A stretch of 14,007 nt of DNA from JAICLL01 sp035252155 (GTDB lineage: Bacteria; Planctomycetota; Planctomycetia; Pirellulales; JAICIG01), in assembly GCA_035252155.1 (NCBI GenBank), contig DATFDL010000293.1, positions 1-14,007 on the forward strand, written 5' to 3'. The notes beneath the pieces are model-generated. The model was not told the origin of the DNA. It made no database searches and was given only the letters and a program-made list of their open reading frames with translations. Below are positions 1-8,363 of this stretch, in pieces (positions within the stretch are counted from its first letter, which is position 1; every line of letters begins with the position of its first letter). A program made the translations under genes and the position numbers.

Positions 1-3000
1 ATGTTCAAAATGCTTTATGCCTCGCGGCTCAAGCTCCGCTCGATGGGCGAGCAATCGCTTGACCGCCGCCTCGTAATCGTGCCGCAGCAGGCTCGCCTCG
101 ACCTCGGCCTCGGGCAGCATATAGTCGCGCGGTTCGTCGGCCCGGCGCGCTTCGACAAGTTGCTCCAACAGCTCGCCGTTGCGCGTTTGCCGGCAGTGAC
201 CAAGCAGGGCCAGGAACGAATCGTGCAAATTGCCGCCTTCTCGATAGGCCCGAATGATCTGGTCGGCCTCGAGCCGCGCGGCCCGTCGGGCTAGTCGGTA
301 GTCTTCGAGCGTCTCACTGTCGTCGTCGGCGCCGCGCAGCTTCGCTATGCCGGCGGCGAACGATGCGTCGGCCCGATCGAAGTCTCCAGTGAGCCGCCGC
401 GCCTCGCCTTCGTAGTAATCGAGCCATACGTCGTCGGGCTGCCGCGAGCGGTGTGCCGCCACGAGCTTGAACAGTTGCTCGGAATCTTTTTTCTCGACGA
501 AAGCGTTCGCCACGCTGAAAAACCCGATCGAAGGGTACGCCTCGTACGCCTCCAGAGGACGGCCCGCCCGCAACAGTCGTTCAACCAGATCGTAAGCCAG
601 CGTCCGTTTGTCCGATTCGTCTTCCAAGCGGGCGATGCGGCTTTGCAGAACCTCAATCGCCTCATCCGGCTTGCCGCGGGCCTCAAGCAACCGCGCGCGA
701 TAAGAATCGAGCCAGATGTCATCGGCATGATGTTTGCCGTGCAGCGTAATGAGCCGCTCGAGCCCATCGAATTTGGATTCGGAGAACAGTCGATACGCCA
801 TGCTCGCGAAGGCACCGCGCTGATCGGGCGCGGCCTGGTAGGCTTCGTCCGTTTTGCCCGAGGCCACTGCGGCATCGAAGTAAACCCCGCTCGCCATCCG
901 CGCAAGCGCCGCATTGTCTTGGTCGTCCATCAAGGGCCGGGCCGCGGCGGCGGCTTCGGCATGGTCGCCTCGCAGCACGAGCAGCTTGCATTGATAGAAT
1001 TTCAACCAGGGATCGTCGGGTTGTTTGGCCTCGTGCAGCGCGATCAGTTCCGCGAGCGCCTCGGAGTTGGGCGGATCGGCCCCGGAGAGATCGTAGGCGG
1101 TCGATGCGAACGCGCGCCCCGAGTCGGGCCAGTGACGATAGAGGTCGAGCGGCCTGCCGGCTTGCGAGACGGCCCATTCATACTGGTAGAAGCAACGGTC
1201 GCTCAGCTTTTCATCGTCGGTGTCGAGTAGCGGCTCCAGCGTGTCGGCCACTTCGGCAAAGCGTCCCTTTAGCGCCAGCAGCCTGGCCCGATTGTAAACC
1301 AGCCAAGGGTCGTCCGGAGCGCGCTCGGCGTGGGCCGCCAGCAGCCGAGCCAACGCTGCCCGGCGGTCGAAATCATCGAGCCAGCCCGCCAGGCGACGGA
1401 AGGCCGCGGCGGCGTCGGGCGCCGCCCGATACGCTTCCAGCGGCCCCCCGAGCTGACTCATGCACCACAGATATTCGTCGAGATACGATTGCCTCTGATC
1501 GTCCACGACCTTTGCTGACGCCGATTCGAAAACAGCCGCCGCCTCGGCCAGCGCGCCGCGAATCAAGAGCGCCTCGGCGCGGAAGTACGGCAGCCAGCCA
1601 TCGTCAGGATTTCGCTGCTCGTGGAGCGTCACCAGTTGGTCCAACTTCGCCGGGTCGCGATCGGCGAGCAAACGATTGGCGGCAGTGAGAAAGGCATTGT
1701 GCGCCTCGGGCACCGCCTGGTAAGCCTCCAGCGGCTTGCCGGCGTTGACCATCGCCTGCAAATAGACGTTGGCATAGCTGCCCAACTTTTCAGGCTCGGC
1801 GGCGGCGTGCAGCAACGGCTTGAGCAGCGCGGCGGCGGCTTCGGGCTTGCCCTGACCGACCAGCAGCGTCGCCTCGTAATACGGTATCCACATGTCGCGG
1901 CCGTCGGCCGCCTTGTGGGCCGCGATGAGCTTTTCAAGCGGATCGTACTCGCCGCGATTCACATGAAAGTCGCCGAGGTATTCAAAAGCATAGCGGGCGT
2001 CCGGGCAGGCGCGATAACCCTCGACCGTCTTGCCAGCCAGGGCCATGCATCCCGAAAACTGTCCCCAATACGACTTGCGCTGCTCATCGGGAAAATCCTT
2101 GTCGAGCATGGGCCGCATCGTGGCCGCCGCTTGCTCATAATCGCCGCGCAGAATCAACACCGCGCCGCGGAAATAAGGCAGCCAACTGTCATCCGCATGG
2201 TCCGGCGAGTACAAGCCGATTAATTCGTCCAACGCGTCGGGCTGTTTTTCCTTGATGAGTTGGTTGGCGATCTTGAAGAAAGTGGCAGCGTCGGGCACCG
2301 CAGAATAGGCTTCGAGCGGTTTGCCCGCCGCCAGCAGAGTGTCGATCAACGCGGTACTGAACGCGGTCTTTTGTTCGTCGCTGGCGGCCGCCAACGCCCG
2401 GCGGAAGAGCTCGGCGGCCTGGTCGTATTCTTGGCGTTGCTCGTGGATTTTTCCGTCATAAAAATCATTGCGTGGATCGCGGGGCGCGAGCTCGCGATGC
2501 TTGGCGACGATCACCGCCAGGGCGGCCAGTTGCCCGTTGGCCAGTAGCTCGTCGGCGATGGGTGCGAAGCGGGTGGCCGGCTTCTTGAAGGCGGCAAACC
2601 GCTGGGCGAGCTCGTCCAAACCGTCGTCGGGCAACACCGACGCCAGACCGGTCATGTTATCGGCCGAGTCGCTATAGTCATCGAGACCGCGGCGAAAGGC
2701 GTCGGCGGCCTCTTGGCGCCGCCCGAGGCCCGCCAGGGCCGTGCCCAAGAGAAAATATCCCGTATCGTCATCACCTAAGAGATTGAGATATTTTTGGGCG
2801 TCGGCCAGGGCTTCTTCGTACCGGCCCAGGCCATTCAAGGCCGAGGCGCGCAACATCACAACGGTCGGCATTTCGGGCTGAATCGCTTCGGCACGAGCGA
2901 GATGCGCCAGCGCTTCAGGGAATTCGCCGCGCGCCAGGCAAACCATCGCCCATTGAACCTCGCGGACCGGTTCGAGCGCAGGTGGCAGCGGGATATCGGC

Positions 3001-3777
3001 GATCGACGCGAGCGACTGCGCGGCGGCATCGTAGTTCTCTTGGCCGAGCAACTGCCAGATGCCTTGGCATGTCTGCACGGCCTGTTCGAGCCGCGCGTCG
3101 AGCGCTCCGCCCTGGATCGAATCAGCGATGGCCGCCATGCCTGTCGTGATGCGCGTGCCGATTCCAAGGTTTTCGTAATCATAGGCGCGCCAGCGACCGT
3201 TGTGTCGAGCGAGCCACCACCGCATTTTGATGCTGTCGCCATCGTCGTCGCGGTGGCGCGAATAGAGCACGGCCTCATCCGACCCGAAATGCTTGACTCG
3301 CTTGATTTCAACCCGATGATATTGAGCCAGTGGTCCGGCCTGCGCCATCTGCTTGGCGAGACCCTGCTTCACGCCGCGAATAAAGTCGCGCGATTCGAAC
3401 ACCGCCCGATTGGCAGTCGCGACCTTGACCTCGGCGACCATCCGATCGAAGTCGAAATAGGCGTCGGTGTCGTCCGCCGGGGTGAGCCGCACCGCCCGCG
3501 AGATAAGGCGGCGAAATTCGCGCAGCTCGTCGGGCTTCTCCCCGGCGGCTGAAGCCGTAAACGCCTCGGTAACCTCGCGCCGCTTTTGAGCCTCCGACTC
3601 CGCCGGCCGCGGGGGCGGCGCCGCGATTCGACTGCGCGCGAAAAAGTAGAAAGCAACCGCCCCGCCGATCAGCACCAGCAGCGCACCCGACAGCGCCAGC
3701 ATGGTCAGGGCGATCCACAGCACGGCACGGTTCGGCCGGGTGCGCGGCGGCTGATTGAGACGCTCAAAATCGTTCAT
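1..3777 (-). CDS. Large membrane-anchored repeat protein with TPRs and a 98-residue period (C-terminus beyond window)
   Basis: The frame is open from an ATG at 3777 to base 1 with no stop, giving at least 1259 residues; the gene is cut by the window edge. Residues 1-18 are polar, 19-46 form one hydrophobic membrane segment (start WIALTMLALSGALLVLIGG) and a proline-rich linker follows, so the bulk probably lies outside the cytoplasm (N-in topology, inference). Residues about 85-210 form a separate domain ending in a KMRWWLARHNGRWRAYDYEN stretch. Residues about 265-360 contain recognisable TPR hairpins (GRYEEALADAQKYL, GRRQEAADAFRRGL). From about 430 onward a longer repeat takes over: W in a D-x-W-[LI] motif falls at 532, 630, 728, 825, 924, 1022 and 1118, and each unit also carries an AG[KR]PLEAY-x-A-x-PDA motif. 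TPR-like scaffolds bind proteins; the partner is unknown. No Shine-Dalgarno is visible. An in-frame GTG at 3798 would add seven residues. Confidence 0.9.
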   Translation of the reverse strand, partial: MNDFERLNQPPRTRPNRAVLWIALTMLALSGALLVLIGGAVAFYFFARSRIAAPPPRPAESEAQKRREVTEAFTASAAGEKPDELREFRRLISRAVRLTPADDTDAYFDFDRMVAEVKVATANRAVFESRDFIRGVKQGLAKQMAQAGPLAQYHRVEIKRVKHFGSDEAVLYSRHRDDDGDSIKMRWWLARHNGRWRAYDYENLGIGTRITTGMAAIADSIQGGALDARLEQAVQTCQGIWQLLGQENYDAAAQSLASIADIPLPPALEPVREVQWAMVCLARGEFPEALAHLARAEAIQPEMPTVVMLRASALNGLGRYEEALADAQKYLNLLGDDDTGYFLLGTALAGLGRRQEAADAFRRGLDDYSDSADNMTGLASVLPDDGLDELAQRFAAFKKPATRFAPIADELLANGQLAALAVIVAKHRELAPRDPRNDFYDGKIHEQRQEYDQAAELFRRALAAASDEQKTAFSTALIDTLLAAGKPLEAYSAVPDAATFFKIANQLIKEKQPDALDELIGLYSPDHADDSWLPYFRGAVLILRGDYEQAAATMRPMLDKDFPDEQRKSYWGQFSGCMALAGKTVEGYRACPDARYAFEYLGDFHVNRGEYDPLEKLIAAHKAADGRDMWIPYYEATLLVGQGKPEAAAALLKPLLHAAAEPEKLGSYANVYLQAMVNAGKPLEAYQAVPEAHNAFLTAANRLLADRDPAKLDQLVTLHEQRNPDDGWLPYFRAEALLIRGALAEAAAVFESASAKVVDDQRQSYLDEYLWCMSQLGGPLEAYRAAPDAAAAFRRLAGWLDDFDRRAALARLLAAHAERAPDDPWLVYNRARLLALKGRFAEVADTLEPLLDTDDEKLSDRCFYQYEWAVSQAGRPLDLYRHWPDSGRAFASTAYDLSGADPPNSEALAELIALHEAKQPDDPWLKFYQCKLLVLRGDHAEAAAAARPLMDDQDNAALARMASGVYFDAAVASGKTDEAYQAAPDQRGAFASMAYRLFSESKFDGLERLITLHGKHHADDIWLDSYRARLLEARGKPDEAIEVLQSRIARLEDESDKRTLAYDLVERLLRAGRPLEAYEAYPSIGFFSVANAFVEKKDSEQLFKLVAAHRSRQPDDVWLDYYEGEARRLTGDFDRADASFAAGIAKLRGADDDSETLEDYRLARRAARLEADQIIRAYREGGNLHDSFLALLGHCRQTRNGELLEQLVEARRADEPRDYMLPEAEVEASLLRHDYEAAVKRLLAHRAELEPRGIKHFEH

Positions 3778-3831
3778 GGGCGACTGGTAGTTTGTCACAT
3801 TTGGAGTTCGGGCGAGTGGGACGTCTGCCGA

Positions 3832-4020
3832 GGGTGCCACGGCATCCGCAGCGGCGTGTGTGGGTTTGTTTTTTGACACGGGGTAAGTCGCCGCGGCGGA
3901 CGCCGTGCGGAACCACCCCTGCAACCACCGCGGGGAAGCGAGCGGCACGGCGTCCGTCGCGGCGGTCCCGCTTGCGAACGTTGCGATGCCCCATGCGCCG
4001 CGACGGATGCCGTGGCACCC
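3832..4020. repeat. Nested inverted repeats built from four copies of one 19-bp module
   Basis: The gap between the channel gene and the repeat-protein gene (3778-4068) holds no gene but two nested inverted repeats. The outer arms are 3832-3856 and 3996-4020 (23 of 25 match, the outermost 17 perfectly). The inner arms are 3889-3908 and 3945-3964 (19 of 20). Inner and outer arms share the module CGCCGCGRCGGAYGCCGTG, so the region contains it four times in alternating orientation: minus 3838-3856, plus 3889-3907, minus 3946-3964, plus 3996-4014. It follows the channel stop at 4069 and precedes the repeat-protein start at 3777. It could act as a transcript-end or mRNA-stabilising structure or be a small palindromic mobile repeat. 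No U-tract follows it, so a simple intrinsic terminator is not supported. Confidence 0.85.
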
Positions 4021-4068
4021 TTCGACCATACCCGAAAATCCGGGCTCTGACAAAGCACGCGGGAGTGA

Positions 4069-5211
4069 CTAGCGGAAGTGCTCGTCGGCTGCAGGTAATC
4101 GCAAAGCGCCGATGCCGGGCGTGCGGGGCTGCCAAGGACTGGTCTGCCAGTTGTCCACCGTGTGGACGCTCGAGAGAATCGGCGGCAGTTGGAACATCAG
4201 GTATTTCGCCAGTCCCGCGGCGAACGGCTCGTACATCGCCCGCAGCTCGGCATACCGCTTTTCGACGTCGCTGCCGTCGAGCGCCAGCCCGGCGTCGCAG
4301 AGCAAGCCACGCAGTTGCTGGAACTGTTCGGGCGGCATGCGATCGACACCCGACAAGTCGGGCGGAACTCGCAGCACCAGCGACAAATCGACCACCGCGT
4401 GACGGGCCATGGCAAAGGTCAACTGGGCCTGGTAGGGATCGACTCCTTTGACTCCCGCGATGAAGAGCGCGCAGCCGTCGAGCACCGCCGTCAGCGAGGC
4501 CAGCCACGATTGATTGTCGTGCTGCGAGCGATAGAAGACCAACACCGGGAACGAAAGATGGCTTTCGAGCAGTTGCGCCGCCCACCGTTCCCACTCGGCC
4601 AAAAACGGCTCGACACTGGCGATGTGACCGGCGCGGGCCGCCCGCAAAATTCCTTCGGCCGCGGTGGGCGGCGAGCCGGCTCGGGCGTCGAGCAGCGAGA
4701 TAGTCAATTCGCGCTGCGAGGCGGCCTGCGAAAGGCTCGGCAGATAGCCGATGATGACCGCCATGAATCCCAGCCCCATGCCCGCCTCGAAGACCGCCAG
4801 CGCTCTGCCCAACGAAGTCGCGGGCGTGACGTCACCATAGCCGAGCGTGAAGAACGTCACGCCGCTGTAATAGAAATAGTCGCCCAGGCCCGGTTCGCTG
4901 GTTGGCGGCGCCGTTAACGGAAGGCCGAGCGACCAAAGCAGTAGGGCAAAACCCGTGATCAGCATGAGCGCCCAAAGCGCGACGAGCAGCAGCAGCGAGA
5001 GCGGTCCAAAAATGCCGAGAAAACTTTCGCGGCGTCGGCCGCTGGGCAGGTGTGCCGCGACCGAGCGCCACAGGCGCCAAACCGTTTTGTAGTACACGCG
5101 AAGAGGCCGGTAGCTCCGCATCACGCGCCGCGGCAGCACCATGGCCTCGAAACCGTCGACCAGCACGGCCGCGATCAATAACAGCGCAACCGGCAAAAAC
5201 AGCAGACGCAT
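4069..5211 (-). CDS. Potassium-channel-like membrane protein (TLGYGD pore) with unassigned C-terminal domain
   Basis: This 380-residue protein has a hydrophobic segment at residues 1-20, a basic loop at 28-62, a second membrane segment at about 66-96, a pore loop with the potassium selectivity signature TLGYGD at 122-127, and a third segment at about 133-158. The order of membrane segment, pore and membrane segment is that of the two-transmembrane ion channel domain (Ion_trans_2 family). It would be expected to conduct potassium across the cytoplasmic membrane. Residues about 165-380 are soluble, mostly helical-looking and tryptophan-rich, and I see no Rossmann nucleotide-binding glycine motif of an RCK/TrkA domain. 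The start at 5211 places the hydrophobic segment at the N-terminus. The frame is open to 5346, which would add 45 residues reading through the repeat-rich gap, and that is less likely. No Shine-Dalgarno is evident. It lies downstream of glgX in the same direction; no functional link is implied. Confidence 0.85.
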   Translation of the reverse strand: MRLLFLPVALLLIAAVLVDGFEAMVLPRRVMRSYRPLRVYYKTVWRLWRSVAAHLPSGRRRESFLGIFGPLSLLLLVALWALMLITGFALLLWSLGLPLTAPPTSEPGLGDYFYYSGVTFFTLGYGDVTPATSLGRALAVFEAGMGLGFMAVIIGYLPSLSQAASQRELTISLLDARAGSPPTAAEGILRAARAGHIASVEPFLAEWERWAAQLLESHLSFPVLVFYRSQHDNQSWLASLTAVLDGCALFIAGVKGVDPYQAQLTFAMARHAVVDLSLVLRVPPDLSGVDRMPPEQFQQLRGLLCDAGLALDGSDVEKRYAELRAMYEPFAAGLAKYLMFQLPPILSSVHTVDNWQTSPWQPRTPGIGALRLPAADEHFR

Positions 5212-5284
5212 ACAATCGCTAGCGAGGCTCGTGTAGGGTGGAATGACCGGGCAGTCATTCGGAAACCAAACGGCTAGCCAACTG

Positions 5285-5383
5285 ACCGCCGGCGGTGGTA
5301 ACCGCCATTGTAGCTCCGACATTCGGTGGCGGAGTTTTACGGTCACCGGCGGCGACCGTGGTCCCCGTCACGGAGTGCCGGGG
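5285..5383. repeat. Cluster of short inverted repeats between glgX and the channel gene
   Basis: The gap 5212-5387 carries several small palindromes in close series. They are a perfect 12-bp palindrome at 5285-5296; GGCGGT/ACCGCC arms at 5291-5306 with a four-base loop; five-base arms at 5314-5318 and 5330-5334; ACGGTC/GACCGT arms at 5339-5344 and 5354-5359, which extend to nine pairs with one wobble in the minus-strand RNA; and CCCCG/CGGGG arms at 5363-5367 and 5379-5383. The last two lie within 50 bases after the glgX stop, so they may end or protect its transcript. No U-run follows, so intrinsic termination is not shown. Confidence 0.5.
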
Positions 5384-5387
5384 CTAC

Positions 5388-7532
<2,145 letters not shown>

Positions 7533-7540
7533 GCGAGGGA

Positions 7541-7545
7541 TCCTT
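7541..7545 (-). promoter_or_regulatory. Ribosome binding site deciding the glgX start
   Basis: AAGGA on the minus strand lies eight bases before the ATG at 7532. It supports that start over the longer open frame reaching 7772. Confidence 0.6.
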
Positions 7546-7603
7546 GGTTCGAGGTAGGTGCGATCGAAAGATACCGAAGCCAGCGCCAGAGTTATCTGTC
7601 GGT

Positions 7604-7633
7604 ATGGTACACCTTTTCCAAAATTTTGTCCAA
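7604..7633 (-). promoter_or_regulatory. Candidate glgX promoter with an AT-rich palindrome in the spacer
   Basis: On the minus strand TTGGAC (7628-7633) and TACCAT (7604-7609) are 18 bases apart. This is a moderate match to a housekeeping promoter, about 70 bases before the glgX start. The perfect palindrome CAAAATTTTG (7619-7628) overlaps the end of the -35 box and the spacer, and it stands out as AT-rich in a GC-rich region. It could be an operator. The assignment rests on pattern only. Confidence 0.25.
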
Positions 7634-7675
7634 AAAGTGCGCCGCCCGACGAAAGCTGAAGCCTTGCGATCCGGT

Positions 7676-7694
7676 GTCCGGTGGCTGGGGCAGA
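7676..7694 (+). repeat. Short dispersed repeat, copy 1
   Basis: GTCCGGTGGCTGGGGCAGA lies in the gap upstream of glgX. The same 19 bases with one change occur at 10713-10731. The match does not extend far on either side. It is probably the core of a dispersed genomic repeat. Confidence 0.5.
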
Positions 7695-7775
7695 AGCTGG
7701 CCGCGTTCGAGGTGGGATTGCGAAAACGCGTTGTCGGCCAGCAATGCCCCGGCGGGTGATGCTGCTTCGCACGAG

Positions 7776-7994
7776 CTAAGGCTCCCTCGTGATCGCCTCG
7801 AAGACTCGTCCAACCTGGCGGAGGAAAGCGAGATCATCTTGTTCGGCGCGCTGGGCTATCTCGTCGAGCCATCGCACGGTGGCTGGCTCCAGACACGCCT
7901 CGGTGGGCGCCTCGGCAGGATAAATCACCTCGACTTCCACTGCGTATCGGCCGCGCTGCACCCAACGCTTACGTTTTTCCCGCCGTTCCGACAT
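7776..7994 (-). CDS. Small conserved-looking hypothetical protein, 72 residues
   Basis: The product begins MSERREKRKRWVQRGRYAVE, with a strongly basic N-terminus, then a short beta-like stretch (YAVEVEVIYPAEAPTEACLE) and a helical half (TVRWLDEIAQRAEQDDLAFL). It has no membrane segment or signal peptide and is probably cytoplasmic. I recall small planctomycete hypothetical proteins with a similar RYAVEVEVIYP core, but I cannot check this here. It is the first gene of the minus-strand series, 243 bases before the glgX start, so it may have its own transcript. A weak AGGGTG lies five bases before the ATG. Function is unknown. Confidence 0.7.
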   Translation of the reverse strand: MSERREKRKRWVQRGRYAVEVEVIYPAEAPTEACLEPATVRWLDEIAQRAEQDDLAFLRQVGRVFEAITREP

Positions 7995-8023
7995 TGAGTC
8001 ACCCTAGGCGAACGATTGCGCCA

Positions 8024-8052
8024 AGTACAAGTTTACTGCGAATAATGCGCAA
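8024..8052 (-). promoter_or_regulatory. Candidate promoter of the small hypothetical gene
   Basis: On the minus strand TTGCGC (8047-8052) and TGTACT (8024-8029) are separated by 17 bases and lie about 30 bases before the ATG at 7994. Each box matches the housekeeping consensus only partly. Confidence 0.3.
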
Positions 8053-8118
8053 TGGGGAGCGTCACTCCGCAGGGCGTTCGCTGTGGCAATCATCATCATT
8101 GCCGAGGTCAATACCGCG

Positions 8119-8143
8119 CGCCGCAGCGAATGCCGTGGCACCC
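8119..8143 (+). repeat. Fifth copy of the 19-bp module, isolated
   Basis: This 25-base stretch, starting CGCCGCAGCGAATGCCGTG and continuing GGCACC, matches the outer-arm sequence read from 3856 to 3832 at 23 of 25 positions. No inverted partner was seen beside it. It shows that the module is dispersed and not confined to the nested palindrome 4 kb away. Confidence 0.7.
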
Positions 8144-8267
8144 CGTCGGACACCAGCCCGAACCGGAGGACACACAACTGCCCCTGTTTCCCTAAAAACC
8201 GGATTCTTCAGTGCGTTCACTTCGGTAACCGAGTCCCCACACGCTACCACCAATCGGTGGCGCCATA

Positions 8268-8273
8268 TATAAT
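8268..8273 (+). promoter_or_regulatory. Candidate -10 box for the PSCyt/PSD-DUF1552 gene pair
   Basis: TATAAT is a perfect -10 consensus inside an AT-rich run (ATATATAAT) in otherwise GC-rich sequence. The position 17 bases upstream (8245-8250, TACCAC) is a poor -35 box, so an activator may be needed. A transcript starting near 8280 would leave a leader of about 85 bases before the ATG at 8364. The open frame beginning with GTG at 8274 directly abuts this box and is therefore not a credible start. The palindrome CCACC-AATC-GGTGG lies just upstream. Confidence 0.45.
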
Positions 8274-8363
8274 GTGTTGGTCCCGCCCCCTTGGACGGAA
8301 CCGGCGGATTTGGCCTCGGCGGTCCGCATGTTCCGGCACGCCTCACGACAAGCCCGACTGAGC

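Larger units (their letters stand above)
7995..8363. other. Divergent gene-free regulatory stretch
   Basis: These 369 bases separate the minus-strand small gene from the plus-strand PSCyt/PSD gene. I see no convincing coding sequence. The region holds a candidate promoter in each direction, one copy of the 19-bp module also found at 3832-4020, and a small palindrome CCACCAATCGGTGG beside the plus-strand -10 box. The open frames crossing it have no recognisable protein features. Confidence 0.6.

Noticed and set aside
451..1230. Plus-strand open frame of 259 codons
   Set aside because: It is antisense to the large repeat protein, which is open over 1259 codons and shows a regular repeat.
1..3777. 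Frameshifted or broken gene
   Set aside because: Only fragments in other frames looked like ORFs at first. Reading every codon from 3777 down to 1 shows no stop, so the gene is intact in the window and merely runs off its edge.
3832..4020. CRISPR array
   Set aside because: The repeats alternate in orientation and have unequal spacing; CRISPR repeats run in one direction with even spacers, and no cas gene is present.
3764..4594. Minus-strand open frame of 276 codons in another frame of the channel gene
   Set aside because: It overlaps the channel coding region out of frame and runs through the nested palindromes; its composition is arginine- and alanine-rich as for a frame shadow.
7994..8272. 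Plus-strand open frame of 92 codons in the divergent gap
   Set aside because: It crosses the candidate promoters and the dispersed repeat copy, and its translation is low-complexity with no domain.
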